The translations under genes were made by a program, and so were the position numbers. A DNA stretch of 64,000 nucleotides from positions 4,950 through 68,949 of the forward strand of contig DAIRBY010000013.1 in assembly GCA_036796975.1 (NCBI GenBank). The letters are read 5' to 3'. The notes under the pieces were generated by a model, which ran no database searches, was not told the origin of the DNA, and worked only from the letters and a program-made list of their open reading frames with translations. Positions 8,012 through 15,731 of the stretch are shown piece by piece; positions within the stretch are counted from its first letter, which is position 1; each line of letters opens with the position of its first letter. Source of the stretch: UBA8190 sp003453695. GTDB taxonomy: Bacteria > Actinomycetota > Acidimicrobiia > Acidimicrobiales > UBA8190.

Positions 8012-8770
8012 ATGGCCCGCGAGCCCGAGACCCTGGCCGCCACCGACGGACGGCTCCCGGGCCGGCGCGGCCAGGCCACCCGCCAGCGCCTGCTCACCTG
8101 CACCGCCGAGCTGCTCGAGGGCACGCCGTGGCGCTCGATCAAGGTCATCGACATCGCCCGCCAGGCCGGGACCTCGCCGGCCACCTTCTACCAGTACTTC
8201 GAGAACGTGGAGCAGGCCATCCTGGTGCTGGCCGAGGAGCTGACCGAGGGTGCGGGCCAGCTGGCGGCGCTGGTCGACGGCGACTGGTCCGAGGAGGCCG
8301 GATGGGACACGGCCCGTCAGGTGGTCCGGGGCTTCATGGACTACTGGGAGGCCAACCGGGCCGTGTTCAGGGTGGTGGAGCTGGCCACCGAGGAGGGGGA
8401 CCTGCGCTTTCGGGGACTGCGGGTGCGGGCGCTGAACGCCGTGACCGTCACCCTCGCCCGCGTCGTCGCCGGTGCGGCGCCGAAGGGCAGTCCGGCCGGC
8501 GACGACCCCATGACGGTGGCCGCCACGCTGATCTCGATGCTGGCCCATGTGGCCGCCCATCGCTACGGATACGAGTTCTGGGGGATCCGCACCGACTCGT
8601 TGGTCGACAGCCAAGCTCGGATCCTTTTGTGGTCGGTGACGGGGCGCACGGCGCCGGCCGGCAGCGAAGGCGCTGTGCCTGCACCGCGCAGCGGCCCCGT
8701 GGTGGGAGGAGGGGCGGCGCGCGCCCGCACCGACGCCGCCCGCCGGGCGGCCCGCCGGGTGAGCGAGTAG
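8012..8770 (+). CDS. TetR-family transcriptional regulator
   Basis: 252 residues with the N-terminal helix-turn-helix in GRRGQATRQRLLTCTAELL and IARQAGTSPATFYQYFENVEQAI, followed by an all-helical ligand domain (FMDYWEANRAVFRVVELATEEGD). A basic, low-complexity tail ends in ARRAARRVSE. The ATG at 8012 is preferred to one 120 nt upstream because the latter would place the helix-turn-helix too far in and would cover the palindrome at 7974-7988. That palindrome is the probable operator, which makes this protein the first candidate regulator of the other two copies. The ligand is unknown. Confidence 0.85.
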   Translation: MAREPETLAATDGRLPGRRGQATRQRLLTCTAELLEGTPWRSIKVIDIARQAGTSPATFYQYFENVEQAILVLAEELTEGAGQLAALVDGDWSEEAGWDTARQVVRGFMDYWEANRAVFRVVELATEEGDLRFRGLRVRALNAVTVTLARVVAGAAPKGSPAGDDPMTVAATLISMLAHVAAHRYGYEFWGIRTDSLVDSQARILLWSVTGRTAPAGSEGAVPAPRSGPVVGGGAARARTDAARRAARRVSE

Positions 8771-8803
8771 AGCGGCACGGACCGGTTCGACCCCGGCGGT
8801 CGT

Positions 8804-9742
8804 TTACTTGACGGCCACCGGGTTGACCGGCGAGCCCAGTCCCCCGGTGAACGGGAGCGGGGTGGCGTCGAGGAAGTAGGTGTAGGCGCCGTCTCGGGCG
8901 CAGTCGGCGGCCAGGGTGTCGAGGACGAAATTCTGCCCCTGCAGCAGCCCCATCTCCACCAGGTGGAGCAGGTGCACCGGAAGATAGGTGTCCTCCCGTT
9001 CGCTCGGCACCACCTCGAGAGAGAGGGTGTCCGTGGCCACCGCCGCCACATCCCGCTCGTGCAGCCACCCCGCCGTGGCCATGGTCAGCCCCGGCGCCGG
9101 AAAGGCGTAGTCGAACAGCGCCTGGCGGGTGCGCCCGGCGCGGAGGTGGCACATCTGGCCGGTCCGCACCAGCACGGCGTCGCCGGGCTCCACCGATGTG
9201 CCGGCGTGGCGCTCGGCGGCGTCGAGGTCGTCGGCACTGATGGGGTAGCCGGGTTCGAGGAAGTCGATGCCCATGGCTCCGGCGACGTCGAGCAACACGC
9301 CCCGGGTGACGAGGGGGCCCACCTTGTCGATGCCGCAGCGCGCCGCGCCGGACTCGGTCACCGTGGCGGCGCTGTGCCCGTTGTAGAGCGTGCCGCCGTA
9401 GCTCACGTGGGCGAGCGCGTCCCAGTGGGTCGCTGCCTGCAGGGCCATGGTGACGACGTCTTCACTGGAGCAGATCCACTCGGGGTCGTCCGACAGCGGG
9501 TTGTTGACCGCCACCATCGTCCGGGTCGGGTTCACCCGTCCGGGAACCAGTCCGATCTGGATCCCTTCGTGCTCGGACATCGCCAGCCCCAAGGAGAAGG
9601 CCTTGCCGGTGCGGACCGCTGCCGCGGCCCGCCGGCGGGCGGCGTCGTCGATCAGGTTGAGCGTGCCCCGTTCGTCGTCGTCACCCCAGCGACCCCAGTT
9701 GCGCACCCGCGAGGCGACCTCGGTGAACCGCTTGGACGACAC
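8804..9742 (-). CDS. Cyclase-family metal-dependent hydrolase
   Basis: 312 residues (GTG at 9742) of the cyclase/kynurenine-formamidase-like family. The metal motif appears as ATHWDALAH, with SYGGTLYNGHSA after it. VLVRTGQMCHLR and the block NWGRWGDDDERGTLNLI near the N-terminus are typical of the actinobacterial subgroup. The product presumably hydrolyses a cyclic amide or lactone; the substrate is unknown. Start is uncertain: ATG 9790 or 9814 are in frame, but homologues usually begin a few residues before the NWGRWGDDDE block. It is convergent with the TetR gene at 8012-8770. A stem-loop with a T-run lies about 100 nt upstream on this strand. Confidence 0.8.
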   Translation of the reverse strand: MSSKRFTEVASRVRNWGRWGDDDERGTLNLIDDAARRRAAAAVRTGKAFSLGLAMSEHEGIQIGLVPGRVNPTRTMVAVNNPLSDDPEWICSSEDVVTMALQAATHWDALAHVSYGGTLYNGHSAATVTESGAARCGIDKVGPLVTRGVLLDVAGAMGIDFLEPGYPISADDLDAAERHAGTSVEPGDAVLVRTGQMCHLRAGRTRQALFDYAFPAPGLTMATAGWLHERDVAAVATDTLSLEVVPSEREDTYLPVHLLHLVEMGLLQGQNFVLDTLAADCARDGAYTYFLDATPLPFTGGLGSPVNPVAVK

Positions 9743-9842
9743 AGAAGCGGAATGTACCGAACCCCACAGGGGCGGCCCCAGCCGAGCCATTCGATCGTGC
9801 GGGCGTGCAGGCACATGTCAAGAAGTGGTGCAGGCACGTACG

Positions 9843-9865
9843 AAAAAAGGGGCCAAGGCCCCTTT
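9843..9865 (-). terminator. Intrinsic-terminator-like hairpin upstream of cyclase gene
   Basis: Read on the minus strand, a 9-bp GC-rich stem (AAAGGGGCC and its complement, two bases between) is followed by six T residues. It has the full form of a Rho-independent terminator. It lies in the leader of the minus-strand cyclase gene, with a plus-strand gene on its other side, so no upstream minus-strand gene needs terminating here. Leader attenuation or insulation of the promoter are possible roles. Confidence 0.5.
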
Positions 9866-9952
9866 GACGCGGGGCCCTCCAAGGCGGACGCTGGGCCAAA
9901 GCCCCTGCCGGGGGCCGACCCGGGTGCCGTGGGGCTGTGAAAGGGGGTCGCC

Positions 9953-10639
9953 GTGAGCGGCCAACGCACTTCCCGGTGGATGGGACCTGTCGGGATCGCC
10001 ATCCTCGCTCTCATCTTCGTGGTCTTCGGGCCCCTCAGCGGGAACGCGCCGGGGGAGAACGCCTCGGGGGCCACCGTGGTGTCGTACTGGAGCACGAGCA
10101 CCCACCAGGACGTGGGCTGGCTCTCGATCTACATGGTCGGCTTGGCCCTGGCTCTCCTCTTGGTGTGGGCAACCCAGCTGCGTACCATCCTGCGGGACGC
10201 CGAGGGCCGCCCCAGCTTCCTGCCCAACGTCGCTTTCGCCGGCGGCATCATCTTCGTGGCCGGAACCGTGGTCACCGGCATCGATCACATGGTGCTCATC
10301 GTTGCCGCCCACAACCACCAGGCCGGCATCGCCCAGACCGCGAACTTCATCGATCAAAACAACTACCTGCCCTTGTTGTTCGGATTGAGCCTGCTCACTC
10401 TGGCCACCGGCGCCGCCATCTTGAACCGCTCGTCGCTCCCCAAATGGTTGGGGTGGGTGTCGGTGGTGCTCGGGGTGCTGTGCGTGGCCGGTCCGCTCTC
10501 GTTCTTCGGGCTCATCGGAAGCGGTGTGTGGCTGGCAGTGGCTGGCTTCGTGGTGGGATACCACCAACCCGGCACCGAAAGCAGGCCCGCCGGCGCCCCG
10601 CAGACCTTGGGGGCGGGGCAGACGGTCAGCTCGAGCTGA
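9953..10639 (+). CDS. Hypothetical multi-pass membrane protein
   Basis: 228 residues with about six hydrophobic segments, including IGIAILALIFVVFGPL, YMVGLALALLLVWA, FAGGIIFVAGTVVTG and SVVLGVLCVAGPLSFFGL. There are no recognised catalytic motifs. It resembles small actinobacterial membrane proteins annotated DUF4386-like or hypothetical; I cannot assign a function. The GTG start follows a purine-rich AAAGGGGG. It is divergent from the cyclase gene and convergent with the amidohydrolase gene. Its stop codon lies inside a perfect 24-bp palindrome. Confidence 0.75.
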   Translation: MSGQRTSRWMGPVGIAILALIFVVFGPLSGNAPGENASGATVVSYWSTSTHQDVGWLSIYMVGLALALLLVWATQLRTILRDAEGRPSFLPNVAFAGGIIFVAGTVVTGIDHMVLIVAAHNHQAGIAQTANFIDQNNYLPLLFGLSLLTLATGAAILNRSSLPKWLGWVSVVLGVLCVAGPLSFFGLIGSGVWLAVAGFVVGYHQPGTESRPAGAPQTLGAGQTVSSS

Positions 10640-10644
10640 CCGTC
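10621..10644. terminator. Perfect 24-bp palindrome at convergent gene ends
   Basis: A 12+12 bp perfect inverted repeat with no spacer, centred on TCGA at 10631-10634, overlaps the stop codon of the membrane-protein gene. The convergent amidohydrolase gene ends 11 bp away. As RNA it would form a 10-bp stem with a TCGA loop in either direction. There is no T-run, so a bidirectional terminator is plausible but not certain. Confidence 0.45.
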
Positions 10645-10654
10645 CGGAGGGCGA

Positions 10655-12388
10655 TCACACCCGGCCGGGTTTGACCACCCGGCCGGGCAGGTTGCCGGTG
10701 AGCACCTCACCGTCCTGCACGATGGGCACGCCGTTCACGATGGTCCAGTAGATGCCCCTGGGGCGCGCCGAGTACCGCGCCTCGCCTCCGGGGAAGTCGT
10801 GGACCTGCTTCTTCGACGCCAGCTCCACGGTGTCGGGGTCGAAGATGAAGGCGTCGGCCCAGTAGCCGGGAAGCAGCATGCCGCGCCCTTCGAAGCCGAG
10901 GAGGGCGGCAGGCACCTGCGTCATCTGCCTGATGCCTTCCTCGAGGCTCCACAGCTTGCGGTCGCGTACCCAGAAGGCGAGAAAGGCGGTCGACCAGTCC
11001 GAGCCGTCGTCCCGGTCCAGGTGGGCGCCGCCATCGGACACGCCGATGATCATGGCCGGGTGGCGCTGGCCGGCGGCCACCGCCTCCTCCCACGACCGGC
11101 TCTTGTTCACGTAGCGGAACACCGTGCCCAGGTTCTCGTCGAGGGCGAGGTCCAGCATGGCGTCGGCCGGTTCCACTCCGTGCTCGGCGGCGATCTCGGC
11201 GATGGTGCGATGGAGGAGCTTCTCGTGCTCGGGTTGGGTGACCTCGTCCACCTCCACCACGGTGAAGCGAGGCGGGGGCAGCGTCGACCCCTTGGCGGCG
11301 TCGCGATTGGGGTGCTCCACGGCGTGGCGCATCTCGTGGCGCTGCTCCGGGTCGCGGAGCAGCGCGAGCTTCTCCTCCACGGTCCCGCCCGGTCCCAGCA
11401 CCCGGTGCCACGCAGGCACGCCCTCGTACAGGTTGGTGCCGGAGTCGATGCGGAAGTCGCGGTCGAAGGGGTGGTTGCGGAGCAGCGAGTAGATGCCGAC
11501 GCCCTGGCGGCCGGCGTCCTCGATCCAGACGGCCACGTCGTCCCATCCCGCCCCGGGCACGTCGACCTTGGACCGGCCACCGAGCCCTTGCAGGATGATG
11601 GGCAGGCGGCTGCGCTGACCCAGGCGGACGAGCAGCTCCTTGTCGTCCTGGTCGAGGCCGCCGATGGCGCTCCGGTGCAGGTAGCTGATCGATCCCCCTC
11701 GATGCCTTCCCGCCTCGGCGCACAGCACCTCGAGCTCCTCGAGACTGGCGAAGCGGCTGGGGACGGGCCGGTCGTCTCCGTCGAGCTGGGTGGGGCCGTG
11801 CGACGAGGAGAAGCCGGCGGCGCCGGCGTCCATGGCCTCGGCCACGAGCCGGCGCATGGCCTCGACTTCCTCGCCCGTGGCCTCGCGCTCGGAGCCGGCT
11901 TGCCCCATCACCGTCCGCCTGACGGCGGAATGACCCACGTAGCAGGCCATGTTGACGCCGAGCCGGCCGCGGCGGGCCTCGATGAAGGCCGGGAAGCTCT
12001 CGAAGTCCCATTGCACAGCCGACAGCGCCACGGGCGACATGCCTTCGACCTTGGCGAACATCCGGGCGAGGAAGTCGCGCTGGTCGGGCCGGTTGGGGGC
12101 GACCGAGAAGCCGCAGTTGCCGGCCAGCACCGTGGTGACGCCGTGGTAGCAGGAGGAGGTGGCGTGCGGCTCGAAGGTGAGCTGCGGGTCGTAGTGGGTG
12201 TGGGCGTCGATGATGCCGGGGGCGACGTGCAGGCCGTCGGCGTCGATCACCTGCTCGGCGTCGCCGGGGTCGACGAAGCCGATGGTCGCCACCTTGCCGT
12301 CTTTGACGCCGATGTCGCCGCGCCGGCGGGCCAGCCCGCTTCCGTCGACCACGATGCCGCCCATGATGGCCAGGTCGTAGGTAGTCAT
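10655..12388 (-). CDS. N-acyl-D-amino-acid deacylase family amidohydrolase
   Basis: 577-residue metal-dependent amidohydrolase of the D-aminoacylase/dihydroorotase-like group. The N-terminal beta-sandwich contains IMGGIVVDGSG. The metal motif is PGIIDAHTHYDPQ; further ligands lie in GNCGFS, SYLHRS and GVSDGGAHLD; the closing loop is LLPGYWADAFIFDPD. Large members of this family are common beside acyl-CoA and lipid catabolism genes, often without a proven substrate. The ATG at 12388 follows AAGGAG. It lies 40 bp downstream of the aldehyde dehydrogenase and is probably in its operon. Confidence 0.88.
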   Translation of the reverse strand: MTTYDLAIMGGIVVDGSGLARRRGDIGVKDGKVATIGFVDPGDAEQVIDADGLHVAPGIIDAHTHYDPQLTFEPHATSSCYHGVTTVLAGNCGFSVAPNRPDQRDFLARMFAKVEGMSPVALSAVQWDFESFPAFIEARRGRLGVNMACYVGHSAVRRTVMGQAGSEREATGEEVEAMRRLVAEAMDAGAAGFSSSHGPTQLDGDDRPVPSRFASLEELEVLCAEAGRHRGGSISYLHRSAIGGLDQDDKELLVRLGQRSRLPIILQGLGGRSKVDVPGAGWDDVAVWIEDAGRQGVGIYSLLRNHPFDRDFRIDSGTNLYEGVPAWHRVLGPGGTVEEKLALLRDPEQRHEMRHAVEHPNRDAAKGSTLPPPRFTVVEVDEVTQPEHEKLLHRTIAEIAAEHGVEPADAMLDLALDENLGTVFRYVNKSRSWEEAVAAGQRHPAMIIGVSDGGAHLDRDDGSDWSTAFLAFWVRDRKLWSLEEGIRQMTQVPAALLGFEGRGMLLPGYWADAFIFDPDTVELASKKQVHDFPGGEARYSARPRGIYWTIVNGVPIVQDGEVLTGNLPGRVVKPGRV

Positions 12389-12428
12389 GCGCGCTCCTTG
12401 GTTGCTCGGCGCCGGGCGCCCACCTCGG

Positions 12429-13925
12429 TCAGCTGCTCCAGATGATCGACTGCAATTCCGAGTACGCCTCGAGGCCGTAGTCACCGCCGTCGCGGCCCAC
12501 TCCCGACATCTTGAAGCCGCCGAAGGGGGCCTCGTGGTGCCGTTGGGCGGTGTTGACGCCGACATGTCCGGCCCGCAGCGACCTGGCGACCTGGAAGGCG
12601 CGAGCGGTGTCGGCCGAGAAGACGTAGTCGTAGAGGCCGTAGGCGCTGTCGTTGGCGATGGCCACGCCCTCCTCGTCGTCGTCGAAGGGCACCACTACCA
12701 CCACCGGGCCGAAGATCTCCTCCCGGGTGACGGTCATCTCGTTGGTCCCGGTGATGAGCGTGGGCTCCACGTAGAAGCCGCGGGCCAGATGGGCGGGGCG
12801 CCCCCCGCCCACGACCACCTCGGCCCCTTCCTGCTTTCCGGTGCTGATGTAGCCCTCGACGCGCCCACGCTGTGCCCCGGAGATGAGCGGGCCCACCACC
12901 GTGTCGGGCTCGGTGGGATCGCCCACCTTGAGGACGCCGGCGTAGCGACACAGACGCTCCACCATCTCGTCGAACACCGGCCGCTGGACCACGGCCCGAG
13001 TGGGCGCGGTGCAGATCTGCCCGGAGTGGAAGCTCCACGTCGATCCGATGGCTCCCACCGCTGCCTTCAGGTCGGCGTCGTCGAGGACGACACAGGCACC
13101 CTTGCCGCCCAGCTCGAGAAGCAGGCGCTTCATGGTGCGGCCCCCCGCTTCGGCGATGCGCACCCCCACCTCGGTGGACCCGGTGAAGCTCACCATGTCG
13201 ACGTCGGGTGAGGCGACGAGGGCGGCGGCGGGGTCGGCCGCCGACGAAGTGACGAGGTTCACCACCCCGGGAGGGAACCCCACCTCGTCGAGGATGCGGA
13301 CCAGCTCCACCACCGCCAGCGGGTCCTGCGGGGCGGGCTTCACCACCACCGTGTTCCCCATGGCCAGCGCGGGCGCCACCTTGCCCGCCATGTTCACGAG
13401 CGGGAAGTTGTAGGAGGTGATGCAGGCCACGACGCCCACGGGCTGGCGAAGGGCGAGGGCGCTCACGAGGCCCCCCGGTGCCAGCGGCGTGGTCGGGGCG
13501 ACCTGAGGCGGGAGCGACCGCTGGGTGACGTGGCGCTGGTCCCGCGAGTAGCGCTCGAAGCGGTCGGCCGCCACCGGCACCTGCATGCGCGAGCCGACGG
13601 CGGCGGTGGCCCCCGTCTCGGCGATGACGAGGGGCAGCAGCTCGCCGGCACGGGCCCGGATGGCCGTCGCCGCCTTGGCCATGAGCGCCAGGCGCTCGTC
13701 GGCGGGGGTCGCCGCCCACTGGGGCAGCGCCGCTCGGGCTGCCGCGGCGGCGGCGAGCGCGTCGTCGACGCTGGCTTCCGGTGCCAGGCCGACCGGCTCT
13801 TCGGTGGCGGGGTTGACCACCTCGTAGCCCCCGCCTCCGGCGTCTCGCCAGGCGCCGCCGATGAGCAGGCGTCGCTCGTCCCGGCGGCCGGCGGGCGAGG
13901 TGGTGGGCGCGGCGGTGGAGGCCAC
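12429..13925 (-). CDS. NAD(P)-dependent aldehyde dehydrogenase
   Basis: 498 residues, normal length for the ALDH superfamily. Catalytic Cys305 lies in SGQICTAPTR and general base Glu271 in LLLELGGKG. The coenzyme region has ITSYNFPLVNMAGKVAPALAMGN, SFTGSTEVG and EEIFGPVVVVVPF. The product oxidises an aldehyde to the acid or CoA precursor; an aldehyde from sterol or alcohol breakdown is a reasonable inference. The GTG start at 13925 lies 20 bp from the second copy of the 15-bp palindrome, which also faces the divergent ltp2-like gene. Confidence 0.92.
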   Translation of the reverse strand: MASTAAPTTSPAGRRDERRLLIGGAWRDAGGGGYEVVNPATEEPVGLAPEASVDDALAAAAAARAALPQWAATPADERLALMAKAATAIRARAGELLPLVIAETGATAAVGSRMQVPVAADRFERYSRDQRHVTQRSLPPQVAPTTPLAPGGLVSALALRQPVGVVACITSYNFPLVNMAGKVAPALAMGNTVVVKPAPQDPLAVVELVRILDEVGFPPGVVNLVTSSAADPAAALVASPDVDMVSFTGSTEVGVRIAEAGGRTMKRLLLELGGKGACVVLDDADLKAAVGAIGSTWSFHSGQICTAPTRAVVQRPVFDEMVERLCRYAGVLKVGDPTEPDTVVGPLISGAQRGRVEGYISTGKQEGAEVVVGGGRPAHLARGFYVEPTLITGTNEMTVTREEIFGPVVVVVPFDDDEEGVAIANDSAYGLYDYVFSADTARAFQVARSLRAGHVGVNTAQRHHEAPFGGFKMSGVGRDGGDYGLEAYSELQSIIWSS

Positions 13926-13944
13926 GGGCGGATCGTACCGGAAT

Positions 13945-13959
13945 CTGACGGTCTGTCAG
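13945..13959. promoter_or_regulatory. 15-bp palindromic operator, copy 2
   Basis: CTGACGGTCTGTCAG has 5-bp perfect arms and the same 15-bp span as the copies at 7974 and 25441. It lies in the 118-bp divergent gap, 20 bp from the aldehyde dehydrogenase GTG and 85 bp from the ltp2-like GTG. One repressor bound here could control both directions. Confidence 0.6.
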
Positions 13960-14043
13960 GTCTGGGGCTAGGGTGCGGAGCGCAGAGGCGGCCCGGTACC
14001 GTGACGCGCCCGCCACGGCTGCGCAAAGAGGAGAGGCACGCAA

Positions 14044-15204
14044 GTGAGCCCGGCTGTCGGACTGCGCGACGCCACCGCCATCGTGGGCATCGCCCAGACG
14101 CCCTTCGCCAAGCACCTGGAGCCGCCCGAGGCCGAGCTGGCCTGTCAGGTGATCGTGGACGCCTGCGCCGATGCCGGGATCGACCCCTCCGAGATCGGGG
14201 CGCTGTCGTCCTACACGATGGAGGCCACCGAAGAGGTGGACATCGTCCGGAACCTGGGCTGCAAGGAGGTCACGTTCTTCTCCCAGATCGGCTACGGCGG
14301 CGGTGCCGGGTGCGCGGCGGTGGGGCAGGCCGCCCTGGCCGTGGCGTCCGGCCAGGCCGAGGTGGCCGTGGCGTGGCGGTCGCGCAAGCGTGGGTCGGGT
14401 CCCCGCCCGTGGACGAGCACGTCGGTGCAGCTGCGGGTGCCCGGCCAGTGGACACGGCCTTTCGGACTGCTCCGCCCGGTCGACGAGATCGCCATGCTCA
14501 CCCGCCGCTACATGCACGAGTACGGGGCCACGCGCGACCACCTGGCCAACGTGGCCATGGCCGTGCGCACGCACGCCAACCGCAATCCGGCGGCCATGAT
14601 GTATTCGAAGCCCATGACCCGCGACGACTACATGACGAGTCGCTGGATCTCCGAACCGCTGTGCCTCTTCGACAACTGTCTCGAGACCGACGGCGCACTG
14701 GCGTGCGTCATCGTCTCCTCCGAGCGGGCCAAGGATCTGGCCCAACCCCCCGTCTACCTCCACGCCTTCGCCCAGGGACTGCCCGCCGAGCACCAGACCA
14801 TGGTCAACTACTTCAACGACGACCCCCTCACGGGACCGGCCTGGGCCTGTGCCCGGCGGCTGTGGGCGAACGCCGCCTTCGGACCCGAGGATGTGGACGT
14901 GGCCCAGATCTACGACGCCTTCTCGCCGCTCATCCTGCTGTCGCTCGAGGGATACGGGTTCTGCAAGCGCGGCGACGCCCCCGGGTTCACCGAGGACGGC
15001 AACCTGGAGTGGGGGAAGGGGACGCTCCCCGTGAACACGTCAGGCGGCGGGATGTCAGAGGCGTACGTGCACGGCTTCAACCTCATAAACGAAGGGGTGA
15101 AGCAGATGCGGGGCACCTCCACCTCCCAGGTGGAGGGAGCCGAGACCTGCCTCGTCACCTCGGGAGAAGGCGTCCCCACCAGCGCCCTGCTCCTGCGACG
15201 GTAG
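14044..15204 (+). CDS. ltp2: Ltp2-like thiolase-fold steroid aldolase
   Basis: 386 residues, thiolase superfamily, closest by remembered sequence to Ltp2 (Rv3540c), the retro-aldolase that removes propionyl-CoA from the sterol C17 side chain. Shared blocks are SQIGYGGGAGCAAVGQA, RWISEPLCLFDNCLETDGA, and NTSGGGMSEAYVHGFN. Tyr290 (QIYDAF) and Tyr341 (SEAYVHG) sit where the two catalytic tyrosines of Ltp2 (about 294 and 344) are reported. There is no thiolase Cys. The GTG follows AGAGGAGAGG. The DUF35 gene 13 bp downstream would supply the partner domain that Ltp2 needs. Confidence 0.85.
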   Translation: MSPAVGLRDATAIVGIAQTPFAKHLEPPEAELACQVIVDACADAGIDPSEIGALSSYTMEATEEVDIVRNLGCKEVTFFSQIGYGGGAGCAAVGQAALAVASGQAEVAVAWRSRKRGSGPRPWTSTSVQLRVPGQWTRPFGLLRPVDEIAMLTRRYMHEYGATRDHLANVAMAVRTHANRNPAAMMYSKPMTRDDYMTSRWISEPLCLFDNCLETDGALACVIVSSERAKDLAQPPVYLHAFAQGLPAEHQTMVNYFNDDPLTGPAWACARRLWANAAFGPEDVDVAQIYDAFSPLILLSLEGYGFCKRGDAPGFTEDGNLEWGKGTLPVNTSGGGMSEAYVHGFNLINEGVKQMRGTSTSQVEGAETCLVTSGEGVPTSALLLRR

Positions 15205-15217
15205 AGAGGCGAGGACG

Positions 15218-15721
15218 ATGAGCAACGCCGCTGCCTTCTCCGGTGGATACGCCGTCAACCGCGGTCCTTCCGTGGAGGGCTTCCTCATGCCCGCCGCCGA
15301 CGAGGAAGCGGCGCCGTTCTGGCAGGCGACCAAGGAAGGCCGCCTCGTCATCCAGGCCTGCGGGAACTGCGGCCGGCTGCGCCATCCGCCCCGGCCCATG
15401 TGCCCGTCGTGCCACTCCACCGAACGCACCTGGAAGGACATGGGGCGCAACGGCACCGTGTGGTCCTACGTGGTCCCCCACCCGCCACTTCTCGAGCCGT
15501 ACTCGAGCCTGGCGCCGTACAACGTGATCGTCGTCGAACTGGACGAAGAGCCGCGCATCCGTTTCGTGGGCAACCTGGTCGAGAACGTGGACGCCCCCCT
15601 CGACAGCCTGGACCCGTCGACCATCCGCATCGGCGAGCCGGTGGAGATGGTGTTCCGCACCTTGGAGCGCGCCGACGGCAGCACCGAAGCGCTGCCCTTC
15701 TGGGTTCGCCGCCGCAACTGA
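15218..15721 (+). CDS. DUF35 OB-fold protein, Ltp2 partner
   Basis: 167 residues. An N-terminal helix (AAPFWQATKEGRL) leads into a complete zinc ribbon, Cys48-x2-Cys51 and Cys62-x2-Cys65, and then an OB fold (GTVWSYVVPHPP, VELDEEPRIRFVGNL). In mycobacteria the Ltp2 partner is the DUF35 domain of the larger MaoC-DUF35 protein ChsH2; here it is a free-standing protein with no MaoC domain nearby. The ATG lies 13 bp after the ltp2-like stop with GAGGCGAGG before it. The P450 gene follows 10 bp later, so the three are probably one transcript. Confidence 0.9.
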   Translation: MSNAAAFSGGYAVNRGPSVEGFLMPAADEEAAPFWQATKEGRLVIQACGNCGRLRHPPRPMCPSCHSTERTWKDMGRNGTVWSYVVPHPPLLEPYSSLAPYNVIVVELDEEPRIRFVGNLVENVDAPLDSLDPSTIRIGEPVEMVFRTLERADGSTEALPFWVRRRN

Positions 15722-15731
15722 GCAACCCGCC

